DNA of 39,786 nucleotides from Betaproteobacteria bacterium (GCA_016208425.1 JACQYA010000174.1:1-39786); one strand, 5' to 3'; shown: positions 23,192-32,519, counted from the stretch's first letter. Numbers and translations are program-made. Notes: a model not told the origin generated them from the letters alone.

Positions 23192-23811
23192 GCGGGGATC
23201 GGGGCAAGAGGGAGCGCCACAACGCCCGCATGGGGCGAAAAAAGGCGATCATCGACGGAAGGATCGCCGCCGCGCGGGAAGAGCGCGGCGTGCTCGTAAT
23301 CAACACCGGTAACGGCAAAGGCAAATCGACCGCCGCCTTCGGACTGATCGCCCGCGCCCTCGGCCACGGCATGAAGGTGGCGGTGATCCAGTTCGTCAAA
23401 GGGCGTACCGATACCGGCGAAGAAAGCTTTTTCCGGAGGATCGCCGAAACGGTGCCCGGCTACCTGAGCTGGCACGTCTCGGGCGAGGGCTTTACCTGGG
23501 AAACGCAAGACGGTTCGCGCGACGCGGCCGCCGCGCAAACCGCTTGGCAACTCGCCCGCAGCTACCTCGCCGACCCCGGAACCGGTCTCGTGGTGCTCGA
23601 CGAAATGACCTATGCCTTCAAGTATGGCTGGCTCGATCTCGCGCAAGTGCTCGATGCCGTCGCCGCCCGCCCGACCATGCAACACGTTGTCGTTACCGGG
23701 CGCGGCGCACCCGGAGCGCTGATCGAAGCGGCCGATACGGTGACCGAAATGAGCCCGGTCAAGCACGCCTTCAAGACCGGCGTGAAGGCGATGCCGGGCG
23801 TCGAGTTCTAG
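23188..23811 (+). CDS. cobO: Cob(I)yrinic acid a,c-diamide adenosyltransferase
   Basis: A 207-residue CobA/CobO/BtuR-type corrinoid adenosyltransferase, which attaches the upper adenosyl ligand in B12 synthesis or salvage. After a basic N-terminal helix (ARMGRKKAIIDGRIAA), the P-loop NTGNGKGKSTAAFG lies at about 39-52. VIQFVKGRTDTGEESFF, VVLDEMTYAFKYGWLD and VVTGRGAPGALIEAADTVTE are family blocks. The GTG start is chosen from the family's N-terminus and the four-base overlap with the short ORF upstream; no strong ribosome binding site of its own is seen. The exported CobN starts six bases after its stop. Confidence 0.95.
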   Translation: MSGDRGKRERHNARMGRKKAIIDGRIAAAREERGVLVINTGNGKGKSTAAFGLIARALGHGMKVAVIQFVKGRTDTGEESFFRRIAETVPGYLSWHVSGEGFTWETQDGSRDAAAAQTAWQLARSYLADPGTGLVVLDEMTYAFKYGWLDLAQVLDAVAARPTMQHVVVTGRGAPGALIEAADTVTEMSPVKHAFKTGVKAMPGVEF

Positions 23812-23817
23812 CCGGGC

Positions 23818-26800
23818 ATGGCGGAGTTTTCCCGCTCCCCGCCGCTACTGGCGGCGTTTGTCGGCGCCCTGCTGCTCGCCGCGACCGCACATGCCGCCAC
23901 GCTGTTCGGGGTCGTGACCGAACGCGCCGCGCCGGTCGCCGCCGATGCCGCACGCCTGCATCTACTGACCTATCCCGGCGACCGTATCGTCCTGCGCACG
24001 CCCGGCCAGCTGATGGCGGCACCCGAAAGGCAGGTCGTGCGCTGGCTGGCCGACGCCGACGCCGTGCTGGCGGTTGCGGTGTTCGGCGACGGCGCGCGCC
24101 GCTTGGGCGAACTGGCGCCGCGCCACGCGCGCAAGGCCGGGCGGGTGCTCGCCTTCAACGGCATGCAGGAACTGGCCGCGCTGACCCGGTACGACGCAGC
24201 AACGATGGCCGACTTTCCGGCCGAAACCTCGCGCCAGCTCGCCGCCGAAGTACCGACCGCAACCGCGCTCGCCGCCGCCCGCGCGCATCCGGTGGTACGC
24301 CGCTGGCTGGCCGCGCGGCAGACCTGGCAAGCCGGCGGCGCGGCGAATACGGCGCAGCTCTTCGACCACCTGCTGCGCCCGGAACTCATTGAGCTGCCGG
24401 CGCCGCAGCCCGAACCCGCGCTGCGCGTGCGGGTCGGCGAACGCGAATGGTCGGACGCCGCCGCGTGGTCCAGCAACGCGCTGCCGGCTGCGCTGTTGGC
24501 CAAACCGGCACTCGTCGTCCTCGACCTGTCGACTTCCGACCCGCAACCGGCCGGCGCGCTGTGCGGCGAGGCGCGCCGCCAGCAACTGCCCTGCGTGGCG
24601 ATCTTCGCGCGCTGGGGCGCAACGTCGCGCGAAGTCGTCGAACGCCTGCCCGAACTGATCGCGCCGGCCAGGCCCGCCGCGCTGGTCGTTCTGCAGGACT
24701 TCGTGGTCGGCGCCGCCGAAGGGCGCGAAGCCACGACCGCCGCCTTGAACAAGCTCGACGTCCCGGTGTTCAAGGCGATCCGCCTGACCGACCGCAGCGC
24801 GATGCAGTGGCGGCTGTCGCCCGATGGCCTGCCGTCCGACTCGGTGCAGTACCGCGTCGCGCTGCCCGAACTGCAGGGCGCCGGCCAGCCGGTCGTGATC
24901 GCCGCCGCCGGCCGACCGCTCGTCGACACGCGCACCGGCATCGAGATCAAGCGCCCGGAAATCCTCAATGCCGAAGTCGCCCGCCTCGTCTCGCGCGCCG
25001 TTCGCTGGCAGCGCCTGGCGACCAAGGCGAACCGCGACAAGCGCGTCGCCATCGTCTATTACAACCACCCCCCCGGCCGCCAGAACATCGGCGCCGACAA
25101 CCTCAACGTACCGGCCTCGCTGTTCGACACGCTGCACGCGCTGCAGGCCGCCGGCTACAACGTCGGCGATCCCGACAAACTGCCGGCTACCCCGCAAGCG
25201 CTGCTCGAACAAATCATGGCGCACGGCGTAAATTTGCCCGAAGACCGGCAGGCGCTGCGCGAGCTGGCGCTCGACGTGAATGGCGTCGGGCTCAAGGACT
25301 ACGCGCGCTGGTTCGCGCGGCTGCCGGCGCGCGTGCGCGGCGAGATGAGCGAAGGCCCGCTCGGCCGCCTGCACGCCGAAGTGCTCGAGGCCGAAGCCGC
25401 CGGCGAGCGCGCGCTCGGCCGGCGCAAGGCCGAGTCGGCGCTCAAGGAACTGCACCACCTGGTCTCCGGCGCCGACCATCCACAGCGGCTCGAGGCGATG
25501 CGCCTGCTAGACCGGCTGGCCGCCGGCTACGCCGCGTGCCTGGACAACAAGGCGAGCCAGCCGTGCGGCAAGCAGGCAGCGACCAAAGACCGCCTGAACA
25601 CGCTCAGAATCGAGGGCCTGCGCGGCTGGGGCGCGCCGCCCGGCAGGGTGATGGTCGAGGGCGAACGCCTGCTGGTGCCGGGGCTGACCTTCGGCAACGT
25701 CTTCATCGGCCCGCAGCCGCCGCGCGGCTGGGAGGTCGACGAGGAGCTGCTGCACGCCAACACCAGCATCACGCCGCCGCACCAGTACCTGGCCTTCTAC
25801 CACTGGTTGCGCGACGGCTTCCGCGCCGACGCGGTAGTCCATTTCGGCCGCCACTCGACCTACGAATTCCTGCCCGGCAAGGCCGTCGGCCTCGCCGCCG
25901 ACGACTACCCGAGCCTCGTCGCGTCCGACCTGCCGGGAATCTACCCGTACATCGTCGACGGCGTCGGCGAGGGCATCCAGGCCAAGCGGCGCGGCCTCGC
26001 GGTGATGGTCGACCACCTGACGCCGCCGATCGCCACGACGCCGCTCTACGACCAGCTCCTGACCCTGCGCCAGGTCGTCGAGAGCTTCGAGAGCGCGTCG
26101 TCCGACAGCCTGCGCACGCAGGCGGCGCGCGCCATGCGCGAGCAGGTCGACGCGCTGCAGCTGCGCGCCGAACTCGAGGCGTCGATGGCCGACGTGCTGC
26201 AGGTGCGCGGCATCGGCATCGACGACGCCGACGATGAACTGCTCGCGCACGAGGTCGGCCACTATCTGACCAAGCTGCAAGAGAAGTTCATGCCCTACGG
26301 CCTGCACGTCTTCGGACGGCCGTGGTCGGCCGGAAACCTCGACCTGATGCTGGCGTCGATGCGCGGTGGCGCCGCGCGCCCGGCGCTCGACCCGGCCGTC
26401 GTCGACAACCTCAAGCGCTCGCCTCGCCTCGAAATGGCCGGACTGCTCAATGCGCTGAACGGCGGCTTCGTCGCGCCGGGCAAGGGCAACGACCCGCTGC
26501 GCTCGCCCGAGGCGCTACCGACCGGCCGCAACTTCCACGCCGTCGACGGCGACATCCTGCCGACGCGGCTCGGCTACGGCCTCGGCAACAATCTCGCGGC
26601 CAAGGCGCTGAAAAAGACCGCTTTGGCAAAAGGCGACGACTCGGGCAGCGAAGCCGTCATCCTCTGGGCGTCCGACGCGGTGCGCGACGAGGGCGTGATG
26701 GTCGCCTTCACGCTCGCGCTGATGCGCGCCGAGCCGGTGTGGAACGCGCGCGGCATCGTCACCGACGTTCGCCTGCTGCCATCGACCGGCACGCCTCGGC

Positions 26801-28050
26801 GCGACGTGCTGGTCACCACCTCGGGACTTTTCCGCGACCTCTACCCCAACCTGCTCAAGCTGATCGACCGCGCCGGCCGCCTCGCACTCGCCGCCAGCGC
26901 GGCGACCCTGGCCGAGGCGCAACCGGAACTCAAGGAAGCGCTCGCCGAAGCGCTGGCGCCGATTGCCAACGCTGCCAATGCGCAGTGGGGCCACGAGCCG
27001 CTCGCCGCCAACCGCTTGGCCGAACGCTGGCAGGCGCGCGTAACGGCGCTGCTCGCGCAGGGCAAGCCGCCCGCCGAAGCCGGCAGGGAAGCCGCCTGGC
27101 GCATCTTCGGCGACGCGCCGGGCGCTTACGGCGCCGGCGTCAACCGCCTGACCGAGCGCTCGGGCGCCTGGCGCGAACGCGGCGAAATCGGCCGCGCGTA
27201 TCTCAACCGCCTCGGCCATGCGTACGCGCTCGACAGCGGCGGCGAGGCGGCGCACGCCGCTTTCGACAACGCGCTGCGCGACGTGACGCGCGCCTATCAC
27301 GGCCGCGCCAGCCACCTCTACGGCCTGCTCGACAACAACGACGCCTTCGACTACCTCGGCGGCCTGTCGCTGGCCGTCGAATCGCTGACCGGTCGCCGCC
27401 CGGACAGCCTGATCCTGCAGCACGCCGAAGCCGGTCAGGCGAGCGTCGAGCCGCTCACCTCTGCGCTGCTCGGCGAACTGCGCGGACGCTACCTCAACCC
27501 GGCGTGGATCAAGCCGCTGATGGCGCACGACTACGCCGGCGCGCGCACGATGGGGCAGGAATTCCTCGAAAACCTGTGGGGCTGGCAGGTCACCCGCCCG
27601 GACCTGGTGCAGAGCTGGGCGTGGGACGAGGTCAAGCGCGTCTATTTCGACGACGGCCATCAGCTCGGCCTGCCTCGGTTTCTCGGCGAGGGCGCCAACG
27701 CGCACGTCAAGGCGCACATGCTGGCGATCATGATGGTCGCCGCGCAGAAGAACTTCTGGCAGGCCGACGCGGCAACGATCCGCCGCCTCGGCGGCGAACT
27801 CGCCCGCCTGGTCGCCAAGAACGGCCTGCCGGGCAGCGGCCACACCGCGCCGAACCACCCGATGTGGGCGTGGCTCGCGCCACAGCTCGACGCCGCCGAA
27901 GCCGCGGCGCTCGGCGTGACGCTGGCCCGCGCGCGCGGTGAAAACGGCGCGACAGCCTACCCGGGCGCGCCGGCAAAAGCAGCCAGCCTGGCCGGCCTCG
28001 CGCTCGGCTGGCGCGATAGCGCTGCCCCCATTTTCCGGAGAAAACCATGA
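23818..28050 (+). CDS. CobN/HmuS-type chelatase with N-terminal signal peptide
   Basis: A 1410-residue member of the CobN/BchH large chelatase family. Unlike cytosolic CobN it begins with an export signal (hydrophobic LLAAFVGALLLAATAHA, cleavage near residue 27), so it should act in the periplasm. Family blocks include YYNHPPGRQNIGADNLN (about 417), VVHFGRHSTYEFLPGK (about 673-688) with the histidine and glutamate region typical of CobN, and PTGRNFHAVDGD (about 900). CobN normally inserts cobalt with CobS and CobT; neither is present. The next two genes encode an ExbB-like channel and a DUF2149 protein, as with HmuS in the hmu haem operon. It may insert or remove a metal from an imported corrinoid or haem. 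The substrate is unknown. Confidence 0.88.
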   Translation: MAEFSRSPPLLAAFVGALLLAATAHAATLFGVVTERAAPVAADAARLHLLTYPGDRIVLRTPGQLMAAPERQVVRWLADADAVLAVAVFGDGARRLGELAPRHARKAGRVLAFNGMQELAALTRYDAATMADFPAETSRQLAAEVPTATALAAARAHPVVRRWLAARQTWQAGGAANTAQLFDHLLRPELIELPAPQPEPALRVRVGEREWSDAAAWSSNALPAALLAKPALVVLDLSTSDPQPAGALCGEARRQQLPCVAIFARWGATSREVVERLPELIAPARPAALVVLQDFVVGAAEGREATTAALNKLDVPVFKAIRLTDRSAMQWRLSPDGLPSDSVQYRVALPELQGAGQPVVIAAAGRPLVDTRTGIEIKRPEILNAEVARLVSRAVRWQRLATKANRDKRVAIVYYNHPPGRQNIGADNLNVPASLFDTLHALQAAGYNVGDPDKLPATPQALLEQIMAHGVNLPEDRQALRELALDVNGVGLKDYARWFARLPARVRGEMSEGPLGRLHAEVLEAEAAGERALGRRKAESALKELHHLVSGADHPQRLEAMRLLDRLAAGYAACLDNKASQPCGKQAATKDRLNTLRIEGLRGWGAPPGRVMVEGERLLVPGLTFGNVFIGPQPPRGWEVDEELLHANTSITPPHQYLAFYHWLRDGFRADAVVHFGRHSTYEFLPGKAVGLAADDYPSLVASDLPGIYPYIVDGVGEGIQAKRRGLAVMVDHLTPPIATTPLYDQLLTLRQVVESFESASSDSLRTQAARAMREQVDALQLRAELEASMADVLQVRGIGIDDADDELLAHEVGHYLTKLQEKFMPYGLHVFGRPWSAGNLDLMLASMRGGAARPALDPAVVDNLKRSPRLEMAGLLNALNGGFVAPGKGNDPLRSPEALPTGRNFHAVDGDILPTRLGYGLGNNLAAKALKKTALAKGDDSGSEAVILWASDAVRDEGVMVAFTLALMRAEPVWNARGIVTDVRLLPSTGTPRRDVLVTTSGLFRDLYPNLLKLIDRAGRLALAASAATLAEAQPELKEALAEALAPIANAANAQWGHEPLAANRLAERWQARVTALLAQGKPPAEAGREAAWRIFGDAPGAYGAGVNRLTERSGAWRERGEIGRAYLNRLGHAYALDSGGEAAHAAFDNALRDVTRAYHGRASHLYGLLDNNDAFDYLGGLSLAVESLTGRRPDSLILQHAEAGQASVEPLTSALLGELRGRYLNPAWIKPLMAHDYAGARTMGQEFLENLWGWQVTRPDLVQSWAWDEVKRVYFDDGHQLGLPRFLGEGANAHVKAHMLAIMMVAAQKNFWQADAATIRRLGGELARLVAKNGLPGSGHTAPNHPMWAWLAPQLDAAEAAALGVTLARARGENGATAYPGAPAKAASLAGLALGWRDSAAPIFRRKP

Positions 28051-28481
28051 CTGAACTCGCCTCCTTCGACTGGCTGCACGAGGCCGTCAACTGGCTGCTC
28101 GCCCCGGCGCTCGCCGCACTGCTCTTCGGCTGCGCGGTCGCCGCGATTGAAAGCGGCCTGGCGCTCGGCGAACGCCTGGTCGGCCTCAAGCGCCTGCGCG
28201 CCGGCGGCGACCCGCTGCGCGTGCAGGCGATCGCGCGCCGCCGGCTGGAGCGCGCCGACCTCCTGGCGCGCATCCCGCCGATGCTCGGCCTGATGGCCAC
28301 CATCATCCCGCTCGGGCCCGGCCTCGCCGCGCTCGGCCACGGCGACCCGGGCAAGCTCGCCGCCGCCGTCACCGTCGCCTTCGACGCGACCGTCCTCGGC
28401 CTCGTCGCCGGCATCGTCGGCCTCGTCGTCGGCAAGCTGCGCCGGCGCTGGTACGAGGAACTGCTGGAGAGCATGGAATGA
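28047..28481 (+). CDS. MotA/TolQ/ExbB-type proton channel family protein
   Basis: A 144-residue inner-membrane protein with three predicted helices (about 15-38, 78-98 and 104-130). The second and third carry the ExbB/TolQ signature: PPMLGLMATIIPLGPGLAAL, then AAAVTVAFDATVLGLVAGI. It is much shorter than ExbB or TolQ and resembles HmuU-type proteins. The ATG overlaps the chelatase stop (ATGA), a sign of tight coupling. With the DUF2149 protein it probably forms a proton-driven motor serving the exported chelatase. Confidence 0.85.
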   Translation: MTELASFDWLHEAVNWLLAPALAALLFGCAVAAIESGLALGERLVGLKRLRAGGDPLRVQAIARRRLERADLLARIPPMLGLMATIIPLGPGLAALGHGDPGKLAAAVTVAFDATVLGLVAGIVGLVVGKLRRRWYEELLESME

Positions 28482-28900
28482 CGCACAGCCTTCCCCCCGA
28501 CCCCGTTCCCGAGGAGGGTGGTGATCGCGGTTCGGCCGCCAGTGCGGCTTCCGTTTCATTGAGCGCCGCCGGCCACGCGCCGCGCAAGCGGCTGCGCCTC
28601 TACTCGAAGCTCGACGCGCGTTTCGACCTTAGTTACGCAAATTCCGATGAAGACCCGCGCGCCAGCCTGGTGAACCTGGTCGACGTGATGCTCGTCTTCG
28701 CCTGCGGCCTGCTCGCGGCGCTGGCCGCCGGCAGCCAGAGTCCGCCGCAAGCGCCCAAGCCGGTCGAAAAGGGGCAGGAAATCGAACGCCCGGCCGCCGG
28801 CGCGACGCGGGGCGGAACCGGCTACGACCGCGTCGGCGAGGTTTTCCGCGACCCGAAGACGGGCAAGCTGGTACTCGTCGAGCCGGCGGGCGGAAAATAA
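28478..28900 (+). CDS. DUF2149 (ExbD-like) membrane protein
   Basis: A 140-residue protein overlapping the channel gene by four bases (ATGA). Residues 1-60 are cytosolic, Pro/Ser/Ala-rich and then basic. A single helix at about 63-84 (SLVNLVDVMLVFACGLLAAL) contains D69, at the place where ExbD and TolR carry their proton-conducting aspartate. The periplasmic tail of about 55 residues ends GEVFRDPKTGKLVLVEP, a DUF2149 hallmark. The same family is HmuT in the Bacteroidetes hmu operon. Its probable role is stator or energy transducer for the exported CobN-like protein. Confidence 0.85.
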   Translation: MTHSLPPDPVPEEGGDRGSAASAASVSLSAAGHAPRKRLRLYSKLDARFDLSYANSDEDPRASLVNLVDVMLVFACGLLAALAAGSQSPPQAPKPVEKGQEIERPAAGATRGGTGYDRVGEVFRDPKTGKLVLVEPAGGK

Positions 28901-29121
28901 TGCGGCCAACCGGTTTCAAAATGGTGCGCACCGCGATGCAGAAACCACCGGGGAAAAGCGTATCAGGATGAGCGGAATGGCTGCCTTTCTCCGTGAATTT
29001 TGCGCCTTTGCGCACTTTGGGCCAGAAGCGCTCCTATGCCTCGCGCCGGCCCGCCTTCGCCGCGCCCGCCCGACTGCTTCTGCCCCGAAGCACCGTTCCC
29101 CCTAACATGCAAAGGCTTGAT

Positions 29122-29799
29122 ATGCCCCATCGAAATCACCGTTATAGCGACGCCGAAATCGCTGCGCTTTGGCGCGTCCTGCGCGAACGCCGCGACATGC
29201 GTCACTTTGTCTCCGATCAGTTGCCCGAGGGTTTGATCGAGCGGCTGGTGCTGGCGGCGCATCTGGCGCCGTCGGTCGGCTTCATGCAACCGTGGCGTTT
29301 CATCCGCATCCGGGAACAGGCGCAACGCGAACGCATCCACGGCCTGGTAGACGACGAACGGCGGCGCACCGCGGCCGCGCTGCCCTCGCGCAACGAAGAA
29401 TTTCTCGGTGTAAAAATCGAAGGCATCCGCGAATGCGCCGAAGTGCTGGTCGTCGCCCTGATGCCGGGGCGCGAGCAACACATCGTCGGCCGGCGCACGT
29501 TGCCCGAGATGGATGTCGCCTCGGTCGGTTGCGCCATCCAGAACATGTGGTTGGCCGCACGCGCCGAAGGCGTAGGGCTCGGCTGGGTTTCCTTCTTCGA
29601 TCCGCAAACCCTCGGCGAACTGCTCCGCCTGCCGGAAGGCGCCCATCCGCTAGGCATCCTGTGCATCGGCCATGTACGGGAATTTTACCCGCGGCCGATG
29701 TTTGAAGATGCCGGCTGGGGCAAGCGCCTCGAACTGGCGCAGGTGTTGTTCGAGAATCTCTGGCCCGAGGATGCGGGGCGCACCCCTTGCACCTACTGA
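29122..29799 (+). CDS. bluB: 5,6-dimethylbenzimidazole synthase
   Basis: A 225-residue flavoenzyme of the nitroreductase fold that cleaves FMN with oxygen to make the lower ligand of B12. The RRDMRHF block (about 23-29), APSVGFMQPWRFI (about 50-62), GIRECAEVLVVAL and GLGWVSFFDP are BluB features. ATG 29122 is chosen because AAAGG lies six bases upstream; another ATG 15 bases earlier lacks a site. It lies 221 bases after the DUF2149 gene, a gap with no visible gene, and may be in the same B12-controlled transcript. Confidence 0.95.
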   Translation: MPHRNHRYSDAEIAALWRVLRERRDMRHFVSDQLPEGLIERLVLAAHLAPSVGFMQPWRFIRIREQAQRERIHGLVDDERRRTAAALPSRNEEFLGVKIEGIRECAEVLVVALMPGREQHIVGRRTLPEMDVASVGCAIQNMWLAARAEGVGLGWVSFFDPQTLGELLRLPEGAHPLGILCIGHVREFYPRPMFEDAGWGKRLELAQVLFENLWPEDAGRTPCTY

Positions 29800-29966
29800 G
29801 CGGGCGGAAAACTAATGGAATGCCAATTTGGCGGCATTGCGAAGACACACGCGGAGCTTCCGTGCGCATGCTGTTGTGGCGCAGCCGATTAGCGTACCGC
29901 ACCTGCTCGAGCAACTTGAGCGCCGGGGGAGAAGGGCGCTTGGTTTGTGGTCGGCCACGAAGGAAC

Positions 29967-31298
29967 TCATCCGGCGCGCTCCGAATGCGCCGTTTCCAGG
30001 TGGCGGAGCCTCTGGCGCACAAAGTTGATGTGCTCGCGCAAGGTATACAACAGGTCGGTGAAGGCGAGCGGAATGTTGCGGCGCTTGGCTTCTTCCTCGA
30101 TGCGGTCGAGCCGTTCCAGATACCCCAGATGTTGCGCCGGTTCGTAGTGTTGCCGGATATCGTTCTCGAGAAACTTGAGGTCGCCGTAGCAGCGGAAAAT
30201 TTTCCGCCGCACGCGCCAGGTATAGACGGCCGGCGCGACTTTCAGCAGGGGCAGGAGCAAGGCGAAAAACGGCAACAGCATGACGAACATGCGTTCGGCC
30301 AGTACCGCCACCCAGAACGGCAAATAGCGTTGCAGGAAAGGCGGCCCCGATTTGTAGTGCCGCCGTGCGTCTTCCGACAGCTCGAAGCTGTGATCCTTGT
30401 AGGCCGGGAATTCTCCGGCCGCCTGAAAAAAGCCGCTCTTGCCGTGAACTTCTCCCATCGCTTGCAAGAGAAGGCTGGCCAAGGCCGGATGCAAGCTGTC
30501 GGAGACGATCAGGTTGGCCGTCGTCGCCAGCAAGACCGTATCCTGCGGCGGGTTGTCGCGCACCAGGTCGATCACGCCGTGCGGCAAAACGATTTTCGAC
30601 AGAAAAGGGAAACGGCGGGTGTAAGCGTCGGCCTGGCTAAAGCTCATTACCCGCACGCCCGGCGAGCGCAGCAGTACCTGCACGACCGGCGCTTCGGGGG
30701 CTGCGATGATGAACGCGGCATCGATCCCGCCCTGCTGCAAGGCTTCGGCGGCCTTGAGTCCGGCCAGCGGCAGCAGGCGCTTGCTGTCGGTCGCCATCTC
30801 GTTGGCGGACAGCAACTGCAACGCCAGGCCGCGCACGCCGCTGCCCTCGGCGCCCACGGCGATCTTCAACCCCGCCAGTTGGTGCAGCTTGTCGAAGGTG
30901 CGCTCGCCGCGATAAAACACCCAGACCGGCTCGTAGGCCACGCTGCCCAGCGACGACGGCGAGCTCTCGTCGCCGCCGGTTCCGGGCGCCGGAATGCCGC
31001 CTTGCACCAGCGCGGCATCGGCCTCGCCCCGGCCGATGCGATCGAGGTTTTCGTACGATCCCGCCGAAGTTTTGACTTCCAGAGCGACGCCATTGCGCGC
31101 CAGGATCTCGGCGTAGCGCTTGCCGAACAGGTAATACGCGCCGCTTTCCCCGCCCGTCGTGAGCGTCAGTTGACGCGGCGGCGCCGGCTCGACGAACTGG
31201 TAGGCGACGACAAAGCCCAGCATCGAGACGAGGAGGATCGGCCAAGCCGTCGCCAGCAAATCGCGCAGCGAGAGCAGTCCGGAGCGTAGCGCCGCCAT
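29967..31298 (-). CDS. Membrane-anchored TAXI-type TRAP solute-binding protein
   Basis: A 443-residue protein with an N-terminal helix (about 17-36). A TAXI-family periplasmic binding domain follows (LTLTTGGESGAYYLFGKRYA to about residue 330), including GRGEADAALVQGG and LAGLKIAVGAEGSGVRGLA. A second helix lies at about 341-365 (VAVLAERMFVMLLPFFALLLP), and a charged cytosolic tail of about 75 residues rich in Arg, Glu and Leu ends the protein. Free TAXI proteins feed TRAP permeases; no permease is beside this one. The helix-domain-helix-tail form suggests a sensor or scaffold. Ligand unknown. Confidence 0.87.
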   Translation of the reverse strand: MAALRSGLLSLRDLLATAWPILLVSMLGFVVAYQFVEPAPPRQLTLTTGGESGAYYLFGKRYAEILARNGVALEVKTSAGSYENLDRIGRGEADAALVQGGIPAPGTGGDESSPSSLGSVAYEPVWVFYRGERTFDKLHQLAGLKIAVGAEGSGVRGLALQLLSANEMATDSKRLLPLAGLKAAEALQQGGIDAAFIIAAPEAPVVQVLLRSPGVRVMSFSQADAYTRRFPFLSKIVLPHGVIDLVRDNPPQDTVLLATTANLIVSDSLHPALASLLLQAMGEVHGKSGFFQAAGEFPAYKDHSFELSEDARRHYKSGPPFLQRYLPFWVAVLAERMFVMLLPFFALLLPLLKVAPAVYTWRVRRKIFRCYGDLKFLENDIRQHYEPAQHLGYLERLDRIEEEAKRRNIPLAFTDLLYTLREHINFVRQRLRHLETAHSERAG

Positions 31299-31313
31299 CT
31301 CGGGTTTCCGGGT

Positions 31314-32288
31314 TCAGGGGATCAGGATCGTCGAGCCGGTCGTCCTGCGCGCTTCGAGATCGCGATGCGCGGCCGCAACGTCGGCGAGCGCGTAGGTTTG
31401 GCGAACCTCGATCTTTACCTTCCCGGCGGTGACCATGTCGAACAGCTCGCCGCCCAGATCGAGCAGCTCGTCGCGGTGCGCCGTGTAGTGCGCCAGCGTC
31501 GGCCGGGTGATGAAGAGCGACCCTTTTTGCGAGAGCAGCAGGGGATCGAACGGCGCGACCGGCCCCGAAGCGTTGCCGAAGCTGACCATCATGCCGCGCA
31601 CGCGCAGGCTGTCGAGCGAGCCGGTGAAGGTGTCTTTCCCGACACCGTCGTAAACCGCCGCCACGCCTTCTCCCCCGGTGATCTCCCTCACTTTTTTCGC
31701 CACGTCCTCGCGCGTGTAGCGGATGATGTGGTCGCAGCCGTGCGCGCTGGCCAGCTCGGCTTTCGCTTCGCTGGAGACGGTGCCGATGACGGTCGCTCCC
31801 AGCGCCTTGGCCCACTGGCAGGCGATCAGCCCGACACCGCCGGCGGCGGCGTGGATCAGCACCGCATCTCCGGCCTGCACGCGATAGGTGCGACGCAGCA
31901 AGTAAGCGCTGGTCAGCCCTTGCAGCATCATCGCCGCACCGGTATTGAAACCGATGCTGTCCGGTAATTTCAGCAGGCGACCGGCCGGCATGCAGCGCAC
32001 CTGGCAATAAGCGCCCGCCGACCCGCCGGCATAGGCCACGCGGTCGCCGGCACGCAAGTCCGCAACGCCTTCGCCGACGGCTTCGACCACGCCCGCACCT
32101 TCCAGGCCGAGCACGGCGGGCAAAGGCAGGGGGTAGAGGCCGGTGCGATGGTAGATGTCGATAAAGTTGAGCCCGACCGCGCCGTGGCGCACGCGCGCCT
32201 CACCGGGCGCCGGATCGCCGACCGAGACTTCTTCCAACTGCATCGCGTCGGGGCCGCCGGTTTGGTGGATGCGGATCGCGACAGGCAT
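31314..32288 (-). CDS. qor: NADPH:quinone oxidoreductase (zinc-free MDR family)
   Basis: A 324-residue medium-chain reductase of the Qor (zeta-crystallin) type, reducing quinones with NADPH in the cytosol. It starts MPVAIRIHQTGGPDAMQLEE. GLNFIDIYHRTGLYPLPLP and VLGLEGAGVVEAVGEGV are Qor signatures. The dinucleotide site is AAAGGVGLIACQWAKALGA (about 149-167). No structural or catalytic zinc cysteines are present. ATG 32288 has GGGAG seven bases before it; in-frame codons further upstream are unlikely to be used. It lies 15 bases before the TAXI protein gene on the same strand. Confidence 0.94.
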   Translation of the reverse strand: MPVAIRIHQTGGPDAMQLEEVSVGDPAPGEARVRHGAVGLNFIDIYHRTGLYPLPLPAVLGLEGAGVVEAVGEGVADLRAGDRVAYAGGSAGAYCQVRCMPAGRLLKLPDSIGFNTGAAMMLQGLTSAYLLRRTYRVQAGDAVLIHAAAGGVGLIACQWAKALGATVIGTVSSEAKAELASAHGCDHIIRYTREDVAKKVREITGGEGVAAVYDGVGKDTFTGSLDSLRVRGMMVSFGNASGPVAPFDPLLLSQKGSLFITRPTLAHYTAHRDELLDLGGELFDMVTAGKVKIEVRQTYALADVAAAHRDLEARRTTGSTILIP

Positions 32289-32361
32289 GGCTATCTCCCG
32301 AGGTTGTGTCCGGCGGTTAGCGTATCCCATACCCGCTTTTCGGGCAAGCTGCACGAGAAGC

Positions 32362-32394
32362 TCCGTCATTCCGGGTCAAGCCCGGAATCACGGG
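32362..32394. repeat. REP-like palindrome
   Basis: CCGTC-ATTCCGGG-TCAAG-CCCGGAAT-C-ACGG forms an 8-bp perfect inner stem (32368-32375 with 32381-32388) extended by CCGT/ACGG. CGTCATTCCGGG-type palindromes are common dispersed intergenic elements in proteobacteria. Here it lies between the divergent qor and transglycosylase genes. Only one copy is in the window. Confidence 0.6.
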
Positions 32395-32519
32395 GTTGTC
32401 CCACGAATTCGCCGTAACCGCCCGTTTGCCCGAAGGCAAAAGATATGGCGCGAACCAAACCGCAGCTTTTGGAGTCTCCCAGATTGAAGGTAAACTCTTG
32501 TATCTTTTCCGGTCAACCC

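Noticed and set aside
22833-23312. Open frames running through the riboswitch into cobO
   Set aside because: They overlap the conserved aptamer and have no coding features; the RNA structure explains the sequence.
23962-27858. Several long minus-strand and shifted frames within the CobN-like gene
   Set aside because: They are Arg/Ala/Pro-rich shadows of a high-GC gene with third-position bias and match no family.
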